Position numbers and translations under genes: made by a program. Positions 1 through 5,646 of a stretch of DNA of 7,969 nt are shown piece after piece. This DNA is from Deltaproteobacteria bacterium RBG_13_52_11 (GTDB lineage: Bacteria > Desulfobacterota > B13-G15 > RBG-16-54-18): positions 249 to 8,217 of the forward strand of contig MGQF01000095.1 of NCBI GenBank assembly GCA_001797745.1. The letters are read 5' to 3'. Within the stretch, counting starts at the first letter, position 1. Every line of letters begins with the position of its first letter. The notes under the pieces were generated by a model that saw nothing but the letters and a program-made list of their open reading frames with translations, was not told the origin of the DNA and made no database searches.

Positions 1-191
1 ATGGAGAAGGCTCTGCCCGGCTCGTACCAGTGCATGCCCTTGAATTGGAAGGCGCCACCATTGCAGACATATCCTGGTGAGCACGTGTCCGTGCCGCTCG
101 TATCAAGCGTTACCCCTTGTACCCAGGCTGGAAAAGCGAATACCAACATAAGAAGGACCAAGATCGTTAAATAACGTTTGAAATTATTCAT
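1..191 (-). CDS. Small exported protein, N-terminal part only (3' end outside window)
   Basis: The first 63 codons of a minus-strand gene that runs off the left edge. The ATG at 191-189 follows an AAAGGAG Shine-Dalgarno site (205-199) with a 7-nt spacer. The start has the form of a Sec signal peptide: basic residues (K5, R6), a hydrophobic stretch at about residues 8-20, and a likely cleavage near residue 24-26 (AWVQG). The mature part begins VTLDTSGTDT and carries two cysteines in CSPGYVC, then a Gly/aromatic-rich stretch ending near HWYEPGRAF. I do not recognise the family. It lies 239 nt downstream of the S8 protease gene behind its own structured leader, so it may be transcribed separately. 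Export is well supported; function is unknown. Confidence 0.75.
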   Translation of the reverse strand, partial: MNNFKRYLTILVLLMLVFAFPAWVQGVTLDTSGTDTCSPGYVCNGGAFQFKGMHWYEPGRAFS

Positions 192-214
192 TGCTTTTCT
201 CCTTTCTTCTTTCG

Positions 215-282
215 TGACGGAAATAATCCCGCCATTCCTGGCATGGATGGTGGTTGCCGTCTCTCTTCAGGTTTGTCCGTCA
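215..282 (-). other. Possible structured 5' leader of the exported-protein gene
   Basis: On the minus strand a perfect 7-bp stem, TGACGGA (282-276) with TCCGTCA (221-215), encloses 54 nt. Inside is a second perfect hairpin, GCCA-GGAA-TGGC (242-231), closed by a GNRA-type loop. Single-stranded stretches include CAAACC and GGCAACC. The element ends 23 nt before the ATG at 191, the usual place for a cis-regulatory RNA. I tried the c-di-GMP-I (GEMM) and SAM-I consensus and neither fits, so I name no class. The rest of the 192-430 gap is A/T-rich. It also holds an AAAGGAGG sequence at 358-351 with no well-spaced start codon. Confidence 0.35.
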
Positions 283-430
283 TTGTGTTTACAATCTTTT
301 TGTTTTAAGACCATACCGTATTCATTACAATTCACTATATTTCGTTTCAACCTCCTTTCTTTTGGGTTTCTATTGATGAGTGTCCATGCTCATAAAAAAG
401 TTCAAAATTTTTTCATTGTTTTTTTGTTTC

Positions 431-1999
431 TTACAATAGCTTTTTTAGATCTATGAGGCCCCATCCGAACTGCCTGTCTCTTCCTGAAGCCCCGAGGTCT
501 TCGGCTGACTGCTCCATGAGAGACCGTACCTGTTTCGGTTTTAGATCGGGGTGCCGCTGCAGCAACAGGGCCACCGCCCCGGTCACATAGGCCGCGGCCA
601 TGGAGGTGCCGGCGTAACAGTTGTATTTGTCCCCTGGCGCCGTCGTCATGATATCCACCCCCGGCGCGCAGAGGTCTATGAAATCACCCTGAATCCCTTC
701 GGCATACGGATTTCCTTTTATGTCCACGGCAGCTACGGCGATTACCTCAGGCAAGGCAGCAGGGTAGGGGGGATAGTTGGTGAGCCCTTTGTCCCCTGCT
801 GCTGCCACGATCACGATACCTCGGGCGAAGGCCTCTTGGATGAGCTCCGCTATGAGGGGGTCTTTGGGCCCTCCCAGGCTGAGGTTTATCACTTTGACCT
901 TTTGCAGGATGGCGTAATCCAGCCCCTGGGAGAGCCAGAAGGAGGTGGTCGTGGCTGCCATCTTCCCCTCGGCGATGGGGGGGCATGCCTTGATAGCCAT
1001 AATAACCACCCCAGGGGCCAGACCACAGATCCCGATGCCATTTCGGCAATAGGCCGCGATGATCCCGGCCAGGGCGGTGCCGTGCAGGTCACGGCAAAAA
1101 GAACCGGTGCCGACGATGTCCTTCTTTTGCGCGATCCGCCCCACCAGATCCTGGTGTTGATAGTCCACACCGGTGTCTATCAAGGCTATTGTGACACCCT
1201 TACCATCTACGTCAGGGGGCAATCGATCGGCATTGAGGGCCCTAAAGGCATATTGGAGGTCTCTGAGGGGATCGGCCTTTGTCCCGGCGGTCTGGTAGAG
1301 GAAGTTGGGCTGGGGAAGAATCTTGTATGGGTCGTGAGAGAGGGCCTCCATGACCTCCTCTACAGAGCGCCCATCGGTGATCCGCAGGCGGATAAGGGAT
1401 TTCCCTAACGCGGCCAGTTCCATGACCTCTACCACCTCCAGGCGATAGGATCGCCTTACGTGTTCGAGGAGAGGTCGAAGGGCCCTCGTTTCCCCCCGAA
1501 CCGTGACCATGATCTCTCTGGGGACGATCGATTGCAAGGATGTCTTTTCTTGTGCCTGGGTGACGTGCAGTTGAGGGCCTGCTTTGATGATACAAGGAGG
1601 ATATCCCGGGACTCCAATAGAAATATAGAAGTTGTGCACACCCAGGGGTGCTTGATAGGTGGGGGTGATGCTGACCCGCGCCCTGAAGCTCTGTTGGGGA
1701 CGGCAATTTTGAATGTAAAAAGGCTTGATCTCAAACCACCCCTTTGGGCGCGAAACGGTGAGTGTGAAGGATACCTCGACGCGTTTGTAGGATAATCTTG
1801 TTAGGTTTGTCAGCTGGATATCGAAAATGACCTCTTGCCCCCTCGTGATAGCCTTTGTAGGAGGAACAATTTCATTGATGATCCAGTGGGGGGCTTTTCC
1901 CGGATGGCTTGCCGTAGATACTTGCGCAGCACCTGGGGGGATCACGCACATGTTGATAACAACGATAGTGAAAACGGCCGCCAGGAGATATCTGGGCAT
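431..1999 (-). CDS. Secreted subtilisin-like serine protease (peptidase S8) with N-terminal beta domain and prodomain
   Basis: A 522-residue exported subtilase that hydrolyses peptide bonds outside the cytoplasm. Residues 1-25 form a Sec signal peptide with likely cleavage after GAA. The Cys18 context (INMC) is not a good lipobox. Residues ~35-147 look like a CARDB/NEW3-type beta-sandwich. Residues ~158-238 fit a subtilase prodomain (PREIMVTV through QPNFLY). The catalytic domain runs from ~243 to the end, with the triad Asp275 (IALIDTGV), His306 (DLHGTALAG) and Ser466 (AGTSMAAAYVTG). The usual oxyanion Asn is Asp403 (VAAAGDKG), while the rest of the core is intact. Six cysteines lie in the catalytic domain and two (99, 136) in the N-terminal domain, so disulfides are possible. 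It is the third gene of a sigma/anti-sigma operon. Its ATG lies 1 nt after the anti-sigma stop and its AGGGGAG site lies inside the end of that gene, suggesting translational coupling. The family is certain; the substrate is unknown. Confidence 0.93.
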   Translation of the reverse strand: MPRYLLAAVFTIVVINMCVIPPGAAQVSTASHPGKAPHWIINEIVPPTKAITRGQEVIFDIQLTNLTRLSYKRVEVSFTLTVSRPKGWFEIKPFYIQNCRPQQSFRARVSITPTYQAPLGVHNFYISIGVPGYPPCIIKAGPQLHVTQAQEKTSLQSIVPREIMVTVRGETRALRPLLEHVRRSYRLEVVEVMELAALGKSLIRLRITDGRSVEEVMEALSHDPYKILPQPNFLYQTAGTKADPLRDLQYAFRALNADRLPPDVDGKGVTIALIDTGVDYQHQDLVGRIAQKKDIVGTGSFCRDLHGTALAGIIAAYCRNGIGICGLAPGVVIMAIKACPPIAEGKMAATTTSFWLSQGLDYAILQKVKVINLSLGGPKDPLIAELIQEAFARGIVIVAAAGDKGLTNYPPYPAALPEVIAVAAVDIKGNPYAEGIQGDFIDLCAPGVDIMTTAPGDKYNCYAGTSMAAAYVTGAVALLLQRHPDLKPKQVRSLMEQSAEDLGASGRDRQFGWGLIDLKKLL

Positions 2000-2000
2000 T

Positions 2001-2657
2001 CTAACTCCCCTCTATCTCCACAAACCTGATGGTATCCCTTTTTTGGCGCAGGGAAGAGATGACGTGCTGTATTTCTTCTGGTTTCATCTCAGATCTCAAC
2101 TCTATTGTGTAGATCCCCATGGGGGTGGGGCCGTTGACGATAGTCCCGTTTATCTCCCCTATGACCTCCCGCACCGCCTTTTCCTGGACCCTATCCTGAA
2201 AGAGTATTGTCAGCCGCGGTCCTTTTCCTCCGACGATTGACGGGCCTGAGAGGGTGCGATAGAACCGCTCCCCTGCGCCCCAGGGGTTGAGGGCGAGGAT
2301 GGCTACAAGGCCTATGATGACGAGAAACTGAGCGGCAATCAGGGTTGCAGCCAAGGGAGGCAGCGGTCTGGGGATGAGAGAGGTGATCCGCTGCCATATC
2401 CCCCCCTGTTCCCTCTTTTCAATCTCTGCTATCAGGTGGGGGAAGGTCTGGGGGATGGGGATCTCTTCGGCTGCTGACTGATAGAGCCCCTGTTCCCCCT
2501 TGATCCGTTCAAGTTCCTGCTGGCAGATGGGGCAGTTCAGGAGGTGTATCTTAATTTTTTTCTCCTCCCCTTTCTCCAAGGTGTGATTGAGATGCCACGG
2601 AAGGAGCAGATCCATCCCCTCAGGGCACTGACCGTGGTTTTCCTGCTCTTGTTTCAT
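2001..2657 (-). CDS. Membrane-spanning zinc-finger anti-sigma factor with a subtilase-prodomain-like extracytoplasmic domain
   Basis: This 218-residue protein probably holds the adjacent ECF sigma factor inactive at the membrane. The cytoplasmic part carries the ZAS (zf-HC2) signature: Cys11, then His38-x3-Cys42-x2-Cys45 (HLLNCPIC). A Pro-rich linker precedes one transmembrane helix at ~102-124. The region 146-215 should lie outside the cytoplasm. It has a beta-alpha-beta-beta-alpha-beta pattern (GPRLTILF, an alpha segment, GTIVNGPTPMGIYTIEL, a second alpha segment, RFVEIE) that resembles the prodomain of fervidolysin-type subtilases, including the prodomain of the next gene. The start ATG overlaps the sigma stop (ATGA at 2657-2654) and has a strong AGGAGG at 2669-2664. 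Its stop is 1 nt before the protease ATG. The anti-sigma call is firm. The prodomain comparison is by eye. Confidence 0.9.
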   Translation of the reverse strand: MKQEQENHGQCPEGMDLLLPWHLNHTLEKGEEKKIKIHLLNCPICQQELERIKGEQGLYQSAAEEIPIPQTFPHLIAEIEKREQGGIWQRITSLIPRPLPPLAATLIAAQFLVIIGLVAILALNPWGAGERFYRTLSGPSIVGGKGPRLTILFQDRVQEKAVREVIGEINGTIVNGPTPMGIYTIELRSEMKPEEIQHVISSLRQKRDTIRFVEIEGS

Positions 2658-3217
2658 AGCTCACCTCCTATACCCATTTCCTCCATGATTCCTCCCAATC
2701 TCTTGCGGGCGTAAAACATCCTGGTCTTCACCGTATTGGGAGGGCAACCCGTAATTTCGGCTATCTCCTTGATGGAGAGACCTTGATAATAGGTCAGGTC
2801 GAGCACCTCGCGGTGCTCCCGGCTCAGCCTCTTGATGGCCCGCCTCATCTGCTCCCTCAGCTCAGCGTGATAAATCACATCATCTTGCATTGTTTTTTCG
2901 CCGGCTTCTTTTTCCAGGGCATCCGGGTCGCCGTGCGCGGGAGGTCTCCTTTTGATCTCCTTGCGAATCTTATTGACGGCGATGCCGAACATCCAGGTGG
3001 AGGGTTTTGATTCGCCTCTGAATTTTTTGGCCCCTCTCCAGACCTCCATCATGACCTCGTTTGCCACCTCCTTGGCGCCCTCTCCATCGCCGAGCAGGCG
3101 ATAGGAGTAGAGGTATATCCTCTTGTAATATCTGTCATAGATCTCTCGGAAGGCCCGGTGATCTCCCGCCGCTATCAACTCCAAAAGCCTTCCATCATCG
3201 GATGATCGTGTATGCAT
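2654..3217 (-). CDS. ECF-family RNA polymerase sigma factor (sigma-70 group 4)
   Basis: A 187-residue sigma factor of usual ECF length that directs RNA polymerase to a dedicated promoter set. Region 2 spans ~11-83, with LLELIAAGDHRAFREIYDRY, the GAKEVANEVMMEVW helix and the ~71-83 segment (KPSTWMFGIAVNKI). A charged linker at ~84-115 joins it to region 4 (~117-175), whose helix-turn-helix is GLSIKEIAEITGCPPNTVKT and contacts the -35 element. It is followed by its anti-sigma factor with an ATGA overlap. The chosen start, ATG 3217, leaves ten residues before region 2, which is normal. It has only an AAGG directly abutting it, so ribosome binding is weak or the message is nearly leaderless. A TGAACCTT box at 3255-3248 would place transcription start about at the ATG if it is a -35. 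The nearby terminator-like hairpin suggests separation from the genes upstream. Confidence 0.95.
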   Translation of the reverse strand: MHTRSSDDGRLLELIAAGDHRAFREIYDRYYKRIYLYSYRLLGDGEGAKEVANEVMMEVWRGAKKFRGESKPSTWMFGIAVNKIRKEIKRRPPAHGDPDALEKEAGEKTMQDDVIYHAELREQMRRAIKRLSREHREVLDLTYYQGLSIKEIAEITGCPPNTVKTRMFYARKRLGGIMEEMGIGGEL

Positions 3218-3247
3218 CCTTACTGAATAAGTTCCCTAATAACGAGA

Positions 3248-3255
3248 AAGGTTCA
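3248..3255 (-). promoter_or_regulatory. TGAACCTT box upstream of the ECF sigma gene (candidate ECF -35)
   Basis: TGAACCTT reads 3255-3248 on the minus strand, 38 nt before the sigma ATG. It abuts the 3' end of a run of ten T. It is one of three identical 8-mers in the window, all upstream of minus-strand genes. GAAC-type sequences are typical ECF -35 elements, so autoregulation is plausible. At 16 nt beyond TGAACC the sequence reads AACTTATT, but no -10 is clear. Confidence 0.45.
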
Positions 3256-3299
3256 AAAAAAAAAGCAGCCTTTGACCTCACCAATGAGGTCTCGCCTGC
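3255..3299 (-). terminator. Terminator-like hairpin with T10 tract between the second paralogue and the sigma operon
   Basis: On the minus strand a perfect 7-bp hairpin GACCTCA-TTGG-TGAGGTC (3291-3274) is flanked by an outer GCAG/CTGC pairing (3299-3296 with 3268-3265). Ten T follow at once (3264-3255). The internal loop GCGA/AAAGG between the two stems makes it a two-part rather than textbook intrinsic terminator. It lies about 140 nt after the stop of the 259-residue gene. It probably ends transcription from there and isolates the sigma operon. The rest of 3300-3439 holds short A/T palindromes (GCTTTAAAAGC) and no gene. Confidence 0.5.
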
Positions 3300-3439
3300 C
3301 CCTCACCTGACTATGAATAGCAGGATGTGGCTCCGCGTAGGCTCTCGGATATTAAAAGTCCGCTTTTAAAGCTGAGAACAGGGAATTCAATGTGGAGAAG
3401 AGGATCTACTTTTTTCACATCAACTTTTGTTAAAAAACA

Positions 3440-4219
3440 CTATGGGGATGCCGCGCCGAAGTAGCGGTCTTTCTCTTGGACCAGGATCTTCAATTGATCG
3501 GCCGGATCGAATTGTATCTCGACATACCCCTCTTTGGGGCTGGCAAGTCCGGCATAGGTGAGCCTCCAGCGGATGTCGGCCATGATCGCCCCTTCCAGCT
3601 CAAAGACCTGGTTGACGGTGAGACGCAGCACGATATTGTTGCGGGACTTGAAGTCGTTAGAGATAGTCCGGCGCAGTCGGAGCCAACCCCTGGGGTATTG
3701 CTGGTAGTCTTTTGAGATCAATCCCATATACCGTTCCAGGTCCCTGGACATATAGGCCTTGGCCAGCTCATCGGTTTGCTGCCGGATTAATTCCGATAAG
3801 GTGATGGGGAGATACGAGAGCTTTACCACGCCGAACGCCTTGAGATCGGAGACGACACCGGCGGCGTTGGTAACCCTCAAGGTCAGCTCGTAGGTCTTCC
3901 TGGGAACTGGTACAAATCTATATTGCCAGCCCTCAAGGCCTTGTGCCTCGTTCCATGTCTTGCCGGCATCGAGGGAGACCTCTACTTTTGTTAGCCGCTG
4001 CTCACCGCCCTTGGCTGACCCTCTGATGAGGATCTCCCGATCTCTGGTGAGGTCTTCTTTTATGATGGTCACCCCGGTCGCTCCCACCAACTCCTTTTTC
4101 CCGATCTTGGCTGTGGTGATGCCCGGCTTATCAGGTGCCGCTCCCCAGGCCAGGGCCACGAGCGACAGCACGGCGATGACGCTTATGCAACACCGATGGA
4201 GACTTTTTTTCCAGGCCAT
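3440..4219 (-). CDS. Exported two-domain protein (Ig-like plus NTF2-like), shorter paralogue
   Basis: A 259-residue secreted or periplasmic protein of unknown function. The ATG at 4219 is preferred because AGGAGG (4233-4228) lies 8 nt upstream and a signal peptide follows directly: MAWKK, a hydrophobic core at ~11-24, and cleavage near AWGAA (residue 28). An in-frame TTG at 4246 would put the Shine-Dalgarno site inside the gene. Residues ~33-135 look like an Ig-like domain resembling the Mo-co dimerisation domain of sulfite oxidases (KVEVSLDAGKTWNEA, then TLRVTNAAGVVSD). Residues ~140-255 look like an NTF2/SnoaL-type domain (LIRQQTDELAKAYMSRDLER through GYVEIQFDPADQLKILVQ). No Mo-binding domain is present, so the first resemblance does not imply an enzyme. 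It aligns gap-free with the gene upstream and lacks that gene's last domain. A TGAACCTT box lies 65 nt before the ATG. Confidence 0.88.
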   Translation of the reverse strand: MAWKKSLHRCCISVIAVLSLVALAWGAAPDKPGITTAKIGKKELVGATGVTIIKEDLTRDREILIRGSAKGGEQRLTKVEVSLDAGKTWNEAQGLEGWQYRFVPVPRKTYELTLRVTNAAGVVSDLKAFGVVKLSYLPITLSELIRQQTDELAKAYMSRDLERYMGLISKDYQQYPRGWLRLRRTISNDFKSRNNIVLRLTVNQVFELEGAIMADIRWRLTYAGLASPKEGYVEIQFDPADQLKILVQEKDRYFGAASP

Positions 4220-4227
4220 TGCCTTTA

Positions 4228-4233
4228 CCTCCT
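4228..4233 (-). promoter_or_regulatory. Shine-Dalgarno site that fixes the start of the shorter paralogue
   Basis: AGGAGG on the minus strand, 8 nt before ATG 4219. It rules against the in-frame TTG at 4246, which would add nine residues ahead of the signal peptide. A 6-1-6 palindrome TGCTCA-A-TGAGCA (4245-4233) directly abuts it and could mask it in the mRNA, though the stem is short. Confidence 0.8.
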
Positions 4234-4276
4234 GCTCATTGAGCAATACTAATTATATATCTTTGATTGTTAACGG

Positions 4277-4284
4277 AAGGTTCA
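4277..4284 (-). promoter_or_regulatory. TGAACCTT box upstream of the shorter paralogue (candidate ECF -35)
   Basis: TGAACCTT reads 4284-4277 on the minus strand, 65 nt before ATG 4219, and leaves room for a leader of about 30 nt. It is identical to the boxes at 3255 and 5654 and continues CCGTTA, similar to TCTCGTTA at the sigma-gene copy. A perfect sigma-70-type TATAAT lies at 4257-4252, but it is 21 nt beyond TGAACC and has no good -35 of its own. Confidence 0.45.
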
Positions 4285-4385
4285 CGATAATTTTTATAGT
4301 GGATGCGATATCCGCCACACCAGAGGGCTGGGACAAGAATTTTTATACCGATGAGCAGGCTCAGGCGCAGCATCATATAGGCTCG

Positions 4386-4417
4386 GTTTTTCAGCGCTTA
4401 TCGATTTTCTGAAAAAC
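4386..4417 (-). repeat. 9-bp perfect inverted repeat in the gap between the paralogues
   Basis: The arms GTTTTTCAG (4386-4394) and CTGAAAAAC (4409-4417) enclose 14 nt. It is not followed by a T run on the minus strand, so it is not a standard intrinsic terminator. It may be a stem-loop or a protein-binding site. Nearby, AATTTTTATA occurs twice (4289-4298 and 4338-4347, plus strand). I see no gene in the 285-nt gap 4220-4504. Confidence 0.4.
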
Positions 4418-4467
4418 GTGATCATTCCATTGGGTGAACGACTCCCAAGACTTCATTCTCCGAGGGG

Positions 4468-4498
4468 TCGTTTGTGCACCCCTGCCTTCGCTTGTGCA
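4468..4498. repeat. Two 11-bp direct repeats with a 20-bp period
   Basis: TCGTTTGTGCA (4468-4478) and TCGCTTGTGCA (4488-4498) match at 10 of 11 positions, with starts 20 bp apart, about two helical turns. They lie just after the stop codon of the longer paralogue. A short stem AGGGGT/ACCCCT (4463-4468 with 4478-4483) overlaps the first copy. The spacing would suit a dimeric DNA-binding protein, but two copies are weak evidence. Confidence 0.3.
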
Positions 4499-4504
4499 AG
4501 ACTA

Positions 4505-5584
4505 TTAAGGAAAGGTGTCAGTACGGCGCAGGTTTCTCCTCCAATCAGAGGTGATCTCGTCTATATAAGTTGCCGTTATGGTGCTTAAAGCGGGGAATGC
4601 AGAAAAAGTTCGTGACCCCGTGAATGTTCCCGAGCGGGGCGGGGTCTCGGTCAGCGTCACATTTCCGTCAAATTGAACGACGCCGCCACTGACAAATCTG
4701 ACTCTTACGCTGACGAAGGTTGCCCCAATTTTGTCCAGATCAGTAACGGTAAACTCGAATGCAGGAGGGCCGAAAACCGAGGTAACCAGAACGCTCCCGT
4801 TGTGCCCGATGATTACCGACCCGAAGTAGAGGTCTTTTCTCTGGAGGATGATCTTCAGGTGATCTGCAGGGTCAAAGTGGATCTCCACGTACCCCTCCTT
4901 GGGCTCGAGGAGGCCGGCATAGGTGAGCCTCCAGTGGATATCGGCCATGATCGTCCCCTTGAGGTTGAAGACCTGGTTGACGGTGAAGCGCAAGGTGATG
5001 TTGTTCAAAGACCTGAAGTCGTTCTCGATGGCCCGGCGCAGCCTGTGCCAACCCGGTGGCATGCTTTGGTAGTCCCTTGAGATAAGGCCCATATATCTCT
5101 CCAGGTTTTTCGACATATATGCCCTGGCCAGCTCATCTGCTTGCTGCTGGATCAATTCCGTCAAGGTTATGGGGAGGTAGGTGAGCCTGGTTGTGCCGAA
5201 TCGCTTCGGATCGGAGACCACACCATCGGCGTTAGTGACCCTCAACGTGAGATAATAGGTATAGTTGGGAAGCGGGGCGAACTGATACTGCCACCTCTCG
5301 CGCCCGGCGGCCTCCTTCCATGTCTGGCCGTTGTCGAGAGAGACCTCAACCTTTTCAACCTGAGGGCCTCCCCCTTGGGCCTGCCCCACGATAAGGACCT
5401 CCCGGTCTCTGGTGAGGTCCTCTTTTATAACCGTCACCTCTGACTGCCTCATCAGTTCCTTGGCGCCGATCCTGGCCGAGGTGATGCTTGGTTCATCAGC
5501 AGCAGCCCCCCACGCAGATATGAGGAACGAGAGCAAAAAGATAATGCCTATGCCACTGCGATAGAGCCCTTTGTTAACGCCCAT
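4505..5584 (-). CDS. Exported three-domain protein (Ig-like, NTF2-like, C-terminal beta domain), longer paralogue
   Basis: A 359-residue exported protein of unknown function. The start at ATG 5584 is chosen because AAGGGGGA (5600-5593) lies 8 nt upstream and a signal peptide follows: hydrophobic core at ~11-24 and cleavage near AWGAAA (residue 29). The alternative ATG at 5626 has no ribosome-binding site and would put a charged segment ahead of it. Residues ~33-135 (KVEVSLDNGQTWKEA, TLRVTNADGVVSD) and ~140-255 (LIQQQADELARAYMS, GYVEIHFDPADHLKIILQ) match the shorter paralogue residue for residue with no gap. A further beta-rich domain (~256-359) contains VTLTETPPRSGTFTGS and ITATYIDE, a pattern seen in extracellular repeat domains. 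The OMP gene ends 70 nt upstream. A TGAACCTT box directly follows that stop, so it may have its own promoter as well as read-through. Confidence 0.88.
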   Translation of the reverse strand: MGVNKGLYRSGIGIIFLLSFLISAWGAAADEPSITSARIGAKELMRQSEVTVIKEDLTRDREVLIVGQAQGGGPQVEKVEVSLDNGQTWKEAAGRERWQYQFAPLPNYTYYLTLRVTNADGVVSDPKRFGTTRLTYLPITLTELIQQQADELARAYMSKNLERYMGLISRDYQSMPPGWHRLRRAIENDFRSLNNITLRFTVNQVFNLKGTIMADIHWRLTYAGLLEPKEGYVEIHFDPADHLKIILQRKDLYFGSVIIGHNGSVLVTSVFGPPAFEFTVTDLDKIGATFVSVRVRFVSGGVVQFDGNVTLTETPPRSGTFTGSRTFSAFPALSTITATYIDEITSDWRRNLRRTDTFP

Positions 5585-5592
5585 GTTGTTTA

Positions 5593-5600
5593 TCCCCCTT
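5593..5600 (-). promoter_or_regulatory. Shine-Dalgarno site that fixes the start of the longer paralogue
   Basis: AAGGGGGA on the minus strand, 8 nt before ATG 5584. The in-frame ATG at 5626 is preceded by A-rich sequence with no Shine-Dalgarno match, so Met15 of the longest reading frame is the likely initiator. This matches the start point of the paralogue exactly. Confidence 0.75.
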
Positions 5601-5646
5601 AATTGCCGGGTGTACGTATTATTCATGAGTTCTTTTTTTCTCGCAG

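Noticed and set aside
215..282. c-di-GMP-I (GEMM) or SAM-I riboswitch
   Set aside because: CAAACC and GGCAACC recall these classes, but the remaining core bases and helix order do not fit either consensus.
359..408. Intrinsic terminator for the protease gene (ATGAG/CTCAT hairpin) and a degenerate TGAACTTT box
   Set aside because: The hairpin is only 5 bp and is not followed by a T run on the minus strand. The box is a one-mismatch match in A/T-rich DNA more than 200 nt from the next start.
178..456. Hydrophobic plus-strand frame of 92 codons in the leader region
   Set aside because: It starts at TTG inside the signal-peptide region of the minus-strand gene. Its hydrophobicity comes from the T-rich plus strand of an A/T-rich gap.
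551..1408. Long plus-strand reading frame (285 codons)
   Set aside because: It lies wholly antisense to the S8 protease, whose triad and domain order are unmistakable. The translation is Gly/Arg/His-rich with no recognisable domain.
1827..2240. Plus-strand frame of 137 codons across the anti-sigma/protease junction
   Set aside because: Antisense to two well-supported coupled genes, with no family resemblance and no ribosome-binding site that I can see.
4220..4246. N-terminal extension of the shorter paralogue from an in-frame TTG
   Set aside because: The AGGAGG lies between this TTG and ATG 4219, and the signal peptide begins at the ATG, matching the paralogue's start.
3440..5584. Sulfite oxidase or other molybdoenzyme function for the paralogues
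   Set aside because: Only the Ig-like dimerisation-type fold is suggested. The Mo-cofactor-binding domain is absent, so no redox role can be claimed.
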